A DNA stretch of 64,000 nucleotides from assembly GCA_045635785.1 (NCBI GenBank), contig JAZTWJ010000052.1, forward strand, positions 1 to 64,000, in the 5' to 3' direction. The DNA is from Flemingiibacterium sp045635785 (lineage in GTDB: Bacteria > Bacillota > Clostridia > Oscillospirales > CAG-272). The number at the start of each line of letters is the position of its first letter. Position 1 is the first letter of the stretch. A model generated the notes under the pieces. That model saw only the letters and a program-made list of their open reading frames with translations. It was not told the DNA's origin and ran no database searches. Below are positions 1 through 8,510 of this stretch, piece by piece. Made by a program: the position numbers and the translations under genes.

Positions 1-120
1 AGATTTGATTATCTTAAAGTCTTTGCTTGGTCTCACTTTCGTGATTCTTGCTTTGTACTTTCTTTCTATCTCTTGTTGTTCAATTTTCAAGGACCATCTT
101 GCTCTTCGCTCTTTAGCGAC
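1..120 (-). promoter_or_regulatory. rRNA operon leader with boxA-like antitermination region
   Basis: Read on the minus strand, this segment resembles the leader that precedes 16S rRNA in Firmicutes. A CTTGAAAATTGAACA element (about 75-94) is followed by the AGTGAGACCAAGCAAAG type of sequence near positions 18-40. Together with the two strong promoters just upstream, this suggests an rRNA operon whose 16S gene begins beyond the left edge and is transcribed leftward, in the same direction as replication from the origin at 57 kb. The rRNA gene itself is not visible, so this is inference from leader sequence. An open frame through here (5-520) is not a gene. Confidence 0.7.
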
Positions 121-126
121 TCGTTT

Positions 127-155
127 ATTATATCACATCTCATCGCTTTTGTCAA
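127..155 (-). promoter_or_regulatory. rRNA promoter, proximal copy
   Basis: Minus-strand sigma-A promoter with perfect hexamers. The -35 TTGACA lies at 150-155 and the -10 TATAAT at 127-132, with an exact 17-bp spacer. It is the promoter nearer to the presumed rRNA operon and shares its flanks with the distal copy at 239-267. Confidence 0.9.
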
Positions 156-238
156 GAGCTTTTATAAAGTTTTTTCTAAAGTTTTTTTCTTCAACTTTTT
201 CCCAAACTCACTCCCACCTTCTCGGTGACAGCTCGTTT

Positions 239-267
239 ATTATATCATATTCATCTGCCTTTGTCAA
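239..267 (-). promoter_or_regulatory. rRNA promoter, distal copy
   Basis: Second perfect minus-strand promoter, with TTGACA at 262-267 and TATAAT at 239-244 and a 17-bp spacer. It lies 112 bp upstream of the first copy. Identical bases extend around both promoters (CTCTTGACAAA before, TATAATAAACGAG after), so one looks like a duplicate of the other. Tandem P1/P2 promoters are usual for rRNA operons. Confidence 0.9.
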
Positions 268-344
268 GAGGTTTTTTAAAAAAAGTTTGATCTTTTTGCG
301 GATATTTCAAATTTCTTTGCATCTGTCCCTTTTTGCGCGGATTG

Positions 345-373
345 TTGACAAAATCGCTAGTTTATGCTATACT
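345..373 (+). promoter_or_regulatory. promoter of the beta-helix/glmM block
   Basis: Plus-strand TTGACA (345-350) and TATACT (368-373), separated by 17 bp. It fires away from the rRNA promoters and lies about 70 bp before the start at 444. The stretch 1-443 therefore holds only divergent promoters and leaders. Confidence 0.8.
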
Positions 374-443
374 TATATTGTAAGTCCGTTTCCGGACACA
401 TTCGCGGTTGCATCGCACCTGCGGAAAGGAGCGTATATATTAT

Positions 444-1127
444 ATGAAGCATTCATCGCAGATCCCATCCATCGGCGATTTGTTCGATGTTTCCCACACG
501 ATCGCAAGCTCTCTCTTTGACACCGCGCTTCCGCCGTGGGCGATTCTCGATACCATCAAGGGATTCATTGTCCGACTCGGCCCCACCCTGGACCCGAATC
601 TATACGAATGCCGCGGCGACCACATCTATGTCGCCCGCGATGCCAAGATCGCACCCACCGCTTTTATCGGAGAATATACCATCATCGACAGCGGCGCCGA
701 GGTTCGTCACTGTGCATACATACGCGGCTCGGCAATCGTCGGCAAAGGCGCTGTCGTCGGAAATTCCTGCGAACTAAAGAATTGTATTCTGTTCGACGGT
801 GTGCAAGTGCCGCATTTCAACTATATCGGCGACTCGATCCTCGGCTTCAAGTCCCATCTCGGCGCAGGCGCTGTCACCTCCAATGTCAAGAGCGACAAAT
901 CCCTCGTCACCGTTTGTGTGGAAGAAGCAGTCATCGAAACCGAGCGAAAGAAGCTCGGCGCCATTGTCGGAGACTTTGTTGAAGTCGGCTGCAACAGCGT
1001 GCTCTGTCCCGGCAGTATCGTCGGACGAAATACAAACATCTATCCGCTTTCCCGCGTTCGCGGCATCATCCCGCCGGACTCTATTTACAAGGATTCGGGG
1101 AATATTGTCAAGAAAATCTGTTTATAA
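444..1127 (+). CDS. left-handed beta-helix (hexapeptide-repeat) transferase-like protein
   Basis: Protein of 227 aa. An N-terminal stretch of about 60 residues is followed by hexapeptide repeats (AKIAPTAFIGEYTIIDSGAE and onward, about 65-200) that form a left-handed beta helix. The section HFNYIGDSILGFKSHLGAGA resembles the acetyltransferase half of GlmU and its acceptor-binding turns. There is no N-terminal nucleotidyltransferase domain, so it is not full GlmU. The start ATG at 444 follows GGAAAGGAGCG with good spacing; an earlier in-frame ATG (408) lacks a ribosome site. It lies directly before glmM and glmS, which suggests a role in amino-sugar or UDP-GlcNAc metabolism, but the substrate is unknown. 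Such proteins are often labelled UDP-GlcNAc pyrophosphorylase-like. Confidence 0.8.
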   Translation: MKHSSQIPSIGDLFDVSHTIASSLFDTALPPWAILDTIKGFIVRLGPTLDPNLYECRGDHIYVARDAKIAPTAFIGEYTIIDSGAEVRHCAYIRGSAIVGKGAVVGNSCELKNCILFDGVQVPHFNYIGDSILGFKSHLGAGAVTSNVKSDKSLVTVCVEEAVIETERKKLGAIVGDFVEVGCNSVLCPGSIVGRNTNIYPLSRVRGIIPPDSIYKDSGNIVKKICL

Positions 1128-1181
1128 TCCGTCCATATATATTGTTCTGTGTATATATATTTATTATTGAAAGGAATTAAC

Positions 1182-2543
1182 ATGGGAAGACTTTTCGGTA
1201 CAGACGGCATCCGTGGCATTGCGAACGCCGAGCTGACCTGTGAACGCGCCCTGCAGGTCGGCCGCGCCGTGGCGGAGGTGATTTCCGGCGGCAAACGGAT
1301 CCAGCCCACGGTGCTCGTCGGCGCAGACACCCGTATTTCTTCGGAAATGCTTGCCTCCGCCCTGATCGCCGGACTTTGCTCGGCAGGCGCACATGTCATT
1401 GATCTCGGCGTGATCCCCACACCTGCGGTCGCCTATCTTGTGGGCAAATACAAGGCGCACGCGGGAATCATGATCTCCGCATCGCACAACCCCTTTGAGT
1501 ACAACGGCATTAAGATCTTCAACGAGGACGGCTACAAGCTGGAGGATGAGCTGGAGGAACGCATCGAATCCATCGTTCTCGACAGCACTCCCGCACCCAC
1601 TCTTGCCGATCCTAAAAGCATCGGCAGAGTCCACCGCGCAGAAAATGCCGCCATGGATTATGTGGATCACCTCTGCAGCTCGGTGCCCCATTCTTTGGAA
1701 GGGCTTCGCATTGCCATCGACTGTGCAAACGGCGCCGCGAGCCGCACGGCTGCTCTGCTGTTCAACCGCCTCGGCGCAGACTGCACCATTCTTTACGACA
1801 AGCCCGATGGCATCAACATCAACAACGGATGCGGCTCCACCCATCTTGAAAATTTGAGACGATACGTTCTTGAAAACGGCATGGATGCGGGCATTGCCTT
1901 TGACGGCGACGCAGACCGTTGCCTGTGCATCGACGACAAGGGGCAGGAGATCGACGGCGATATGATCATCGCCATTCTTGCGCTGGATATGAAGGCGCGC
2001 GGAACGCTGAGTCACAATACAGTCGTAGGCACGGTCATGACCAATTTCGGCTTCACGAAATTCTGCGCGGAAAACGATCTCCGTTTTTCCGCAACAAAGG
2101 TCGGCGACCGCTATGTGCTGGAGGAAATGCTCCTTGAGGGCTACAATTTGGGCGGCGAGCAGTCGGGACACATCATTTTCCGCGACTATGCCACCACGGG
2201 CGACGGTCAGCTCACCGCGGTACAGCTTCTCTCCCGGCTCAAACGCACGGGCGTAAAGCTGAGCGATGCGGCGAAGGTGATGACCCGATATCCGCAGTTT
2301 ATCATCAATCTCCCCGTCACCAAGGAAGAAAAGGTGGCGTTCTATACCGATTTTGAAGTCAAGGCGATCTTAGAGGATGCAAAGAATGCTCTCGGAGATG
2401 GCGGCAGACTTCTTGCCAGACCTTCGGGAACCGAGCCGCTGATCCGCGTCATGGCGGAGGGAGAAAACGGCGATTTTATCAAGCAAATTGCGGAAACCAC
2501 AGCAGAAAAAATTGCGAAACAGCTCGCAAGCTACAAATCATAA
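1182..2543 (+). CDS. glmM: phosphoglucosamine mutase
   Basis: Cytosolic enzyme of 453 aa, close to the usual 445-450. It interconverts glucosamine-6-phosphate and glucosamine-1-phosphate on the way to UDP-GlcNAc and peptidoglycan. The N-terminus GRLFGTDGIRG is typical. The phosphoserine loop ISASHNP has Ser101 as the catalytic residue. The metal loop is FDGDADRC (about 240) and the sugar-phosphate site near the C-terminus is RPSGTEPLIR. The start at 1182 follows GAAAGGAATTAAC; an upstream in-frame ATG at 1149 has no ribosome site. It lies just upstream of the glmS ribozyme, so glmM and glmS may be co-transcribed with the ribozyme controlling only the latter. Confidence 0.97.
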   Translation: MGRLFGTDGIRGIANAELTCERALQVGRAVAEVISGGKRIQPTVLVGADTRISSEMLASALIAGLCSAGAHVIDLGVIPTPAVAYLVGKYKAHAGIMISASHNPFEYNGIKIFNEDGYKLEDELEERIESIVLDSTPAPTLADPKSIGRVHRAENAAMDYVDHLCSSVPHSLEGLRIAIDCANGAASRTAALLFNRLGADCTILYDKPDGININNGCGSTHLENLRRYVLENGMDAGIAFDGDADRCLCIDDKGQEIDGDMIIAILALDMKARGTLSHNTVVGTVMTNFGFTKFCAENDLRFSATKVGDRYVLEEMLLEGYNLGGEQSGHIIFRDYATTGDGQLTAVQLLSRLKRTGVKLSDAAKVMTRYPQFIINLPVTKEEKVAFYTDFEVKAILEDAKNALGDGGRLLARPSGTEPLIRVMAEGENGDFIKQIAETTAEKIAKQLASYKS

Positions 2544-2559
2544 AGAAAGGAAGGAAAAG

Positions 2560-2735
2560 AAGCGCCGGAACCATATTCTTATGGTTGACGAGGGGAAAAA
2601 TCATCGAAAATTCGGCGGATGTTTTTCCGGCGGCATGCAAGCCGTCGTCAGTCCGATGACAAAACCTGCGGGTAACTGCGGAGACAAAACATCGGATCAA
2701 TCCTTGCAAAACAATCTTTGAACAACCCCCATGGA
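2560..2735 (+). ncRNA. glmS ribozyme (glucosamine-6-phosphate-activated self-cleaving riboswitch)
   Basis: The 233-bp glmM-glmS spacer carries the glmS ribozyme core. AGCGCC at 2561-2566 is the cleavage site, with predicted scission 5' of G2562. It is followed by a P1 helix closing onto TTGACGAGG (2585-2593). ATCGAAAATTCGGCGGATG (about 2602-2620) is nearly identical to the Bacillus core, and the P3/P4 regions extend to about 2735. In the known family, GlcN6P acts as cofactor for self-cleavage, and the product bearing a 5'-hydroxyl is degraded, lowering GlmS synthesis. It ends about 40 nt before the glmS start. The 3' boundary is approximate. Confidence 0.95.
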
Positions 2736-2776
2736 AAGCTCCATGGACAACCATATTATAGGAGAATTATTGGATT

Positions 2777-4600
2777 ATGTGTGGAATTATTGGATATATC
2801 GGAGATGAAAATTCTGTTTCCCACCTGATGGAGGGACTTCGCGCCCTCGAATACAGAGGTTACGACTCCGCAGGTGTGGCATTCTTTGACGGCGACGCGC
2901 TTCGCGTGGTCAAGGCGGCGGGACGTCTGGCAAATCTCGAAGCCAAGCTGACCGATGCGCCTGCCTCCCATTGCGGCATCGGACACACGCGCTGGGCAAC
3001 CCACGGCGCGCCGGATGACATCAATGCACATCCCCACGGCACCGCATCTCTGCAGCTGGTACATAACGGCATTGTTGAAAATTACGCGGCTCTGCGCGAG
3101 GAATTGACCGCGCTCGGCTACACCTTCAACAGCGCAACAGACACCGAGGTGGCGGCAAAACTGCTTGATTACTATTATCGCGTGGAAAAGCTTTCGCCCC
3201 GAAATGCGCTGGAACAGCTGACCTCCCGTCTGCGCGGATCCTATGCGCTGGGCGTTCTGTTCGCCGACGATGCACATACGCTCTGGTGCGTAAGACGCGG
3301 CTCGCCGCTGATCGTGGGTGTCGGCAAGGATGAAAACTTCATCGCATCGGACATCACAGCCATCCTTCGTCATACGCGCGACTACTATTCGCCCGACGAG
3401 GATGAGATCGCCGCAGTCACCAAAGATGCCGTTCAGATCTGGAAGGACGGAGTACTGATCGAAAAGCCCCTGCTTCGGGCAAGCTGGGACGTGGAAGCCG
3501 CTGAACGCGGCGGATATGAGCATTTCATGATGAAGGAAATGCACGAGGAGCCGGATGCCGTTCGCGGAACGCTCCGCAGCCGCATTTGCGATGGCATGCC
3601 CGATTTTGCAGGTGATGGCTTCGATACCTCCGTTTTTGCACGCATGACACGCCTGCACATCGTCGCTTGCGGCACTGCAATGCACGCGGGATTGATCGCA
3701 CGCAGCTACTTCAGCAGTCTTGCAGAACTGCCGTGCGAGGTGGAGATCGCATCGGAATTCCGTTACGAAAATCCCATCATCGGCACGCAGGATCTGGTCA
3801 TCATCATCTCCCAATCGGGCGAAACGGCGGATTCTCTTGCCGCACTGCGCCTTGCAAAGGAAAAGGGAGCGACCACACTTGCTGTAGTCAACGTGGTAGG
3901 TTCCTCCATCGCAAGAGAAGCGGATGCCGTGCTTTATACACAGGCAGGACCGGAAATTGCTGTAGCCAGCACAAAGGCATATTCCGTTCAGACAGCACTT
4001 CTGTATCTGCTTGCCGTAGAAGCGGCAAAGGTGCGCGGCACATTGGATGCATCCGCCGTTAAGCAAAGAACCGCCGCTCTGTATGAGCAGGTTCCCGAAA
4101 CCATTGCCATCATGCTGGAACGATCGGAGGAGATGCGTCAGGCGGCAGAACGTCTTGCATCATCGGATGATATTTTCTATATCGGACGCGGCACGGACTA
4201 TGCGCTCGCCGAGGAGGGCTCCCTCAAGCTGAAGGAGATCTCCTACATCCACAGCGAAGCCTACGCGGCCGGCGAATTGAAGCATGGTACCATTTCGCTG
4301 ATCGAGCCCGGCATTCCCGTCATCGCACTCTGCACCGTTCCGTCTCTGCTCGAAAAGATGGTCTCAAACATCCGCGAGGTGAAGGCAAGAGGTGCGCTGA
4401 CCTTGATCATTGCATCTGCAGATGCCGACATCCCCGCAGATACCGCAGATACGGTCATCCGCATCCCCGAGATCGCGCCCGAGCTGGCGTTCCAGCCTGC
4501 GGTCACCGCATTACAGCTTCTCGCATATTACACCGCAAAAGCGCGCGGCTGTGATATCGACAAGCCCCGCAATCTGGCAAAATCGGTCACGGTTGAATAA
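2777..4600 (+). CDS. glmS: glutamine--fructose-6-phosphate aminotransferase (isomerizing)
   Basis: Full-length 607-aa GlmS that makes glucosamine-6-phosphate from fructose-6-phosphate and glutamine. After Met removal, Cys2 of MCGIIGYIG is the class II amidotransferase nucleophile. The glutaminase domain covers about 1-230. Two SIS domains follow, with the sugar-phosphate loops CGTAMHAG and ISQSGETADS in the first. The C-terminal KPRNLAKSVTVE tail that closes the active site is intact. AGGAG at 2760-2764 is the ribosome site. It is the regulated target of the ribozyme immediately upstream. Confidence 0.98.
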   Translation: MCGIIGYIGDENSVSHLMEGLRALEYRGYDSAGVAFFDGDALRVVKAAGRLANLEAKLTDAPASHCGIGHTRWATHGAPDDINAHPHGTASLQLVHNGIVENYAALREELTALGYTFNSATDTEVAAKLLDYYYRVEKLSPRNALEQLTSRLRGSYALGVLFADDAHTLWCVRRGSPLIVGVGKDENFIASDITAILRHTRDYYSPDEDEIAAVTKDAVQIWKDGVLIEKPLLRASWDVEAAERGGYEHFMMKEMHEEPDAVRGTLRSRICDGMPDFAGDGFDTSVFARMTRLHIVACGTAMHAGLIARSYFSSLAELPCEVEIASEFRYENPIIGTQDLVIIISQSGETADSLAALRLAKEKGATTLAVVNVVGSSIAREADAVLYTQAGPEIAVASTKAYSVQTALLYLLAVEAAKVRGTLDASAVKQRTAALYEQVPETIAIMLERSEEMRQAAERLASSDDIFYIGRGTDYALAEEGSLKLKEISYIHSEAYAAGELKHGTISLIEPGIPVIALCTVPSLLEKMVSNIREVKARGALTLIIASADADIPADTADTVIRIPEIAPELAFQPAVTALQLLAYYTAKARGCDIDKPRNLAKSVTVE

Positions 4601-4610
4601 ACTTTACGAC

Positions 4611-4645
4611 AAACGCTCCCGCGAAATTTCGCGGGGGCGTTTTTG
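4611..4645. terminator. bidirectional terminator between glmS and typA
   Basis: GC-rich stem AACGCTCCCGCGAA / TTTCGCGGGGGCGTT followed by a T run on the plus strand, with an A run on the other side. It can end glmS transcripts and, read in reverse, typA transcripts. Confidence 0.85.
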
Positions 4646-4656
4646 CTATGCTTCTA

Positions 4657-6480
4657 TTACTTTTTCAGCTTTGCCTGCGCCTTAAGTCGAGTCGGCGTAT
4701 CGAGGATGCTCTTACGCAGACGAATGGATTTTGGCGTGACCTCCATCAGCTCGTCTTCGGCAAGAAACTCGATGGCTTCTTCGAGGCTCATCACCTTGTG
4801 GGGCGTCAGGATCAGCGCCTCGTCCGCACCCGTGGAGCGGATGGATGTGAGGTGCTTCTTCTTGCAGGGATTGAGGGAAATATCACCGATTTTCGGAGAT
4901 TCGCCCACGATCATGCCCTCGTATACGGGCGTCTGAACGCCCACAAACATCTGACCGCGATCCTGCGTCTGATACAAGCCGTAGGAAGTGGTCTCGCCAT
5001 CCTCGGATGCCACCAGCGAGCCCGTGTAACGCAGGGTGATCTCGCCGCGGAATGCCTGATAGCTGTCAAACACCGAGTTGATAATGCCCTCACCGCGGGT
5101 ATCGGTGAGAAATTCGCTGCGGTAGCCGAACAGACAGCGTGCGGGAATCAGATATTCGATTCGCATACGACTGCCGTGCAGTGCCATTTCGAGAAGCTCG
5201 CCCTTGCGGGAGCCAAGCTTTTGAATGACCGTGCCCTCGGAGCCCTCGGGAACGTCGATGGTCACACGCTCCATCGGCTCGCAAAGCTGACCGTCGATCT
5301 CCTTATACAACACGCGCGGCATGGAGCAGGTAAGCTCATATCCCTCGCGGCGCATATTTTCGATCAGAATGGAAAGGTGCATTTCGCCTCTGCCCGCCAC
5401 CTTGAAGCTGTCGGTGGTGTCGCCGTCGGAAACGCGCAGGGAAACATCCTTGAGCAGTTCCTTGTACAAACGCTCGCGCAGCTGACGGGATGTGACAAAT
5501 TTGCCCTCGCGGCCTGCAAAGGGGCTGTCGTTGACCGAGAAGGTCATCTCCAGCGTCGGCTCGCTGACCTTGACAAATTCTAATGGCTCCACGCAATCCA
5601 CCGCCGTTACCGTATCGCCGATGGTAACATCGGCAGCGCCGGAGAAGCATACGATGTCGCCCATCCTTGCTTCATTCACGGAAATGCGCTGTAAGCCGTC
5701 GATTTGATAAAGGGATACAATGCGGGTGCGCTTGGGTGCTTCTTCCGAATGGAAGTTGGAGACCATGATCTCCTGTCCCGTCTTGATCACACCGCGCTCC
5801 ACGCGTCCGATACCGATCCTGCCCACATATTCGTTGTAGTCGATGGAGGATACCAGCATCTGAAGCGGCGCTTCCACCTCGCCCTCGGGCGCGGGAATAT
5901 ATTCGAGGATGGTGTCAAACAAGCACTTCAGATCCTCGCCCTTTTCGCCGGGGGTCAGGGAAGCGGTGCCGTCACGTCCGCAGGCAAAGATCATGGGAGA
6001 ATCGAGCTGTTCATCGGTGGCATCGAGATCAATGAGAAGCTCCAGAACCTCGTCGATTACCTCATCAATGCGCGCATCGGGGCGGTCAACCTTGTTGACA
6101 ACAACGATAACCTTGTGACCAAGCTCCAGCGCCTTCTGCAGAACAAATCTTGTCTGCGGCATGGGACCTTCCGCCGCATCCACCAGCAGCAGAACGCCGC
6201 TCACCATTTTGAGAATGCGCTCCACCTCGCCACCGAAGTCCGCATGGCCGGGCGTGTCGATAATGTTGATCTTTACATCTTTATAATGCGCGGCGGTATT
6301 CTTTGCGAGAATGGTAATGCCGCGCTCCTTTTCGATGGCGTTGGAGTCCATGACGCGCTCCTCCGTCGCCTGATTTTCGCGGAAAATGCCGCCCTGTCTC
6401 AGCATTTCGTCAACCAGCGTGGTCTTGCCGTGGTCAACGTGGGCGATGATGGCAATGTTTCTTAAATCTTCACGAATCAA
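4657..6480 (-). CDS. typA: translational GTPase TypA/BipA
   Basis: Ribosome-binding GTPase of 607 aa, the normal length. The GTPase domain (about 1-200) shows G1 AHVDHGKTTL, switch I ERGITILAKN, G3 DTPGHADFGGE and G4 VVNKVDRPDAR. Domains II, III and V follow, with the BipA-specific C-terminal domain containing GLYQTQDRGQMFVG and TPHKVMSLEEAIEF. It acts in 50S assembly and stress or low-temperature growth in known bacteria. The start is supported by GAGGAGAAATCG upstream. It is a single-gene unit with its own promoter at 6529-6556. Confidence 0.97.
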   Translation of the reverse strand: MIREDLRNIAIIAHVDHGKTTLVDEMLRQGGIFRENQATEERVMDSNAIEKERGITILAKNTAAHYKDVKINIIDTPGHADFGGEVERILKMVSGVLLLVDAAEGPMPQTRFVLQKALELGHKVIVVVNKVDRPDARIDEVIDEVLELLIDLDATDEQLDSPMIFACGRDGTASLTPGEKGEDLKCLFDTILEYIPAPEGEVEAPLQMLVSSIDYNEYVGRIGIGRVERGVIKTGQEIMVSNFHSEEAPKRTRIVSLYQIDGLQRISVNEARMGDIVCFSGAADVTIGDTVTAVDCVEPLEFVKVSEPTLEMTFSVNDSPFAGREGKFVTSRQLRERLYKELLKDVSLRVSDGDTTDSFKVAGRGEMHLSILIENMRREGYELTCSMPRVLYKEIDGQLCEPMERVTIDVPEGSEGTVIQKLGSRKGELLEMALHGSRMRIEYLIPARCLFGYRSEFLTDTRGEGIINSVFDSYQAFRGEITLRYTGSLVASEDGETTSYGLYQTQDRGQMFVGVQTPVYEGMIVGESPKIGDISLNPCKKKHLTSIRSTGADEALILTPHKVMSLEEAIEFLAEDELMEVTPKSIRLRKSILDTPTRLKAQAKLKK

Positions 6481-6528
6481 AACGATTTCTCCTCTGTTTT
6501 ATAAAATCAAACAATCTCACAATTTAAT

Positions 6529-6556
6529 ATTATATCACATTTTTTGCCACCGTAAA
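6529..6556 (-). promoter_or_regulatory. typA promoter
   Basis: Minus-strand -35 TTTACG (6551-6556) and -10 TATAAT (6529-6534), with a 16-bp spacer and the transcription start about 45 nt before the typA ATG. Confidence 0.65.
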
Positions 6557-6694
6557 AGAGCAAAAACCGCCAATCTTCCTTTGATTTTACAAAAGTTTTT
6601 TGATAGGGCAAATAAAATAGCCTGCAAAGGAGAGCATCTTGCGGATGCCTCCTGACAAAATTCGATGTTTCTTCAGCAAGCGCCGCACACAAAG

Positions 6695-6720
6695 ATCGGG
6701 AGGGCAAATGCCCTCCCGAA
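6695..6720 (-). terminator. stem-loop after the ymdB operon
   Basis: Perfect stem TCGGGAGGGC / GCCCTCCCGA around AAAT (6696-6719), placed just after the ymdB stop on the minus strand. The following T tract is short (GATCTTTG), so termination may be partial. Confidence 0.6.
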
Positions 6721-6724
6721 GCGG

Positions 6725-7507
6725 TTAAAATTTCACCCTCTCCACGGAGATCGCCTTCCATGAAGATTTTTCAAGCGTGAAAATCACGCCGTTGATTTCG
6801 GGCGCACCCTCTGCCAGCTCAAACTTCACCGGCAGCTTGGTACGCAGCTTTTCGATGATAATATCCGCGCGAACGCCAAGCACCCCATCGGGCGGACCCG
6901 ACATGCCAAGATCGGTCACATATCCGCTTCCCTTTGGCAAAACGACTGTATCCGCCGTCGCCACATGGGTATGGGTACCGAAAATCGCGGCGATCCTGCC
7001 GTCGAAATATCTGCCAAGGGCAATTTTTTCGCTGGTCGCCTCCGCGTGAATATCCAGCACCGCAAAGTCATATTGCCCTGCCTCTCGCTCCAAAATGCGA
7101 TCAACCGTGGCAAAGGGGCATGCCAACGGGTCCAGATAGATTTGCCCCATCACATTGATGATAAGCACGCGATACCCGTCGATCTCCGCAAAGGTATAGC
7201 CGTTGCCCGGCGTGCCGAAGGGATAGTTCGCAGGACGCACAAGCGTGCGACTGTTTTCAAGATAGCGACGAAGCTCCCTTTTGCGAAAGATGTGATTGCC
7301 GCCCGTCAATACATCGCATCCGGCAGACAGCAGCGCATCCGCGCTCTGCGGATCAAGTCCATTGCCGAGTGCCGCATTCTCCGCATTGCAAACCACCATT
7401 TGGATGTCATTTTCCTTGCGGAAGCTCCACAGTGTTTCGCCGATATATTTGACCGCGGCAGGTCCCACCACATCGCCGAGTGCCAGTAAACGGAAATTGT
7501 TACCCAT
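6725..7507 (-). CDS. ymdB: YmdB-family metallophosphoesterase (TIGR00282 type)
   Basis: Protein of 260 aa, the full length of the family. The binuclear-metal motifs are in order: GDVVG near the N-terminus, CNAENAALG (about 40), GGNHIF (about 70), DIHAEATSEK (about 150) and GTHTHVATAD (about 178). TDLGMSGP follows, as in Bacillus YmdB. The known member hydrolyses 2',3'-cyclic nucleotides and influences biofilm and motility genes; the exact role here is inferred. The start ATG at 7507 has a strong AGGAGGAAGC site. It is the last gene of a minus-strand run recG-rarA-oxidoreductase-ymdB, 8 nt from the preceding stop. Confidence 0.92.
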   Translation of the reverse strand: MGNNFRLLALGDVVGPAAVKYIGETLWSFRKENDIQMVVCNAENAALGNGLDPQSADALLSAGCDVLTGGNHIFRKRELRRYLENSRTLVRPANYPFGTPGNGYTFAEIDGYRVLIINVMGQIYLDPLACPFATVDRILEREAGQYDFAVLDIHAEATSEKIALGRYFDGRIAAIFGTHTHVATADTVVLPKGSGYVTDLGMSGPPDGVLGVRADIIIEKLRTKLPVKFELAEGAPEINGVIFTLEKSSWKAISVERVKF

Positions 7508-7515
7508 GCTTCCTC

Positions 7516-8499
7516 CTAATTCTTTCGCTCCGCATCATCGCGCGCCAAAAGCGCCCATCTTGTCACCTCAAACGCATTCTCCGCCGTCAGATCGCTTTCT
7601 TTATGATGCAGGATCTGTTCGAGAAAATCCACGAAAATATCGCCCTCCGGCTCATTTTCAAGGATGAACTTGCCGCCCACGCTGTCGGAGATCAGCGTCA
7701 CCTGACCGTCCGTCAGCTCCAAAATGCCTTCGGTGCCCACAAGGCGCACGCGATCATCTCCGTGCGTTGGGGCTGTGCTCGGACGGAACATATCCGCCGT
7801 CACGCAGGCAATCACCTCTCCCGTCATCATAAACTGCGCCGAAGAAGTGATGTCCATGTCGCCGTTGTCGCCGTTGGCTACGGCGGAATGGAACGCATGC
7901 ACGCTCGTATAGCTCTCGCCCGACAGCCACTGCATCCAATCAATGGCGTGGATCGCCACCCACGGGATAATGCCCGGATAGGTTTTGCGCGATTTGTAAA
8001 ATTCGGATCGCGTTCCGCACTTGTAGGATTTGCGCGAATCCATCATGCGGATCTTTCCGATTCTGCTATCTTTGATCGCTTTTTTAAGCGTAGCAAAGCC
8101 GGACTCATAGCGCATGCCGAACATGCCCGCGAGCCTTGCATTTGATGCTTTATATGCCGCCTCCAAACGCTCGAGTTGCGGAATATCATGCGCCAGCGGC
8201 TTTTCCGCAAACACATGAATACCACGCTCCAATGCGTAAATCGCACATTCGGCAATTTCATAAAAGGGCGGCGTAATAATCGCGATGTCGGGTTTTTCCG
8301 CATCCAGCATCATGCGCCAATCCTCGTACAGCTTCGGATCAAAGCCACGCTTTTTCAGATTGGCAAGCGCGCCCATGGTGCCTTCCGCCTCCAAACCGGC
8401 GCTGCCGCATGCAAGGGCTGTAAAATCAATATTATATGTTTTGATTCCCGGATATGCGTAGTACGCATGCCCTGCATTGCCGATTTGCACTGCTTTCAT
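7516..8499 (-). CDS. Gfo/Idh/MocA-family NAD(P)-dependent oxidoreductase
   Basis: Protein of about 328 aa with an N-terminal Rossmann fold (MKAVQIGNAGHAYYAYPG; the usual GxGxxG is relaxed to GNAGHA). The family signature EKPLAHD follows (about 95), and a C-terminal alpha/beta substrate domain (about 120-328) contains HAIDWMQWLSG, as in sugar or inositol dehydrogenases. The substrate cannot be deduced. I prefer the ATG at 8499, with TGAGGT 8 nt upstream; ATGs at 8514 (overlapping the rarA stop) and 8505 are alternatives. It sits between rarA and ymdB in a compact operon. Confidence 0.85.
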   Translation of the reverse strand: MKAVQIGNAGHAYYAYPGIKTYNIDFTALACGSAGLEAEGTMGALANLKKRGFDPKLYEDWRMMLDAEKPDIAIITPPFYEIAECAIYALERGIHVFAEKPLAHDIPQLERLEAAYKASNARLAGMFGMRYESGFATLKKAIKDSRIGKIRMMDSRKSYKCGTRSEFYKSRKTYPGIIPWVAIHAIDWMQWLSGESYTSVHAFHSAVANGDNGDMDITSSAQFMMTGEVIACVTADMFRPSTAPTHGDDRVRLVGTEGILELTDGQVTLISDSVGGKFILENEPEGDIFVDFLEQILHHKESDLTAENAFEVTRWALLARDDAERKN

Positions 8500-8510
8500 C
8501 TGCATAGACC

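Noticed and set aside
5..520. 171-residue open frame at the left edge
   Set aside because: It crosses the rRNA promoters and leader on the opposite strand, is rich in Ser/Phe from T-rich DNA, has no ribosome site and overlaps the beta-helix gene.
2756..4066. Long open frame (436 codons) antisense to glmS
   Set aside because: A Cys/Arg/His-rich shadow from biased codons of glmS; no recognisable domain. Similar antisense frames under typA, spoIIE, mnmG and yidC were rejected for the same reason.
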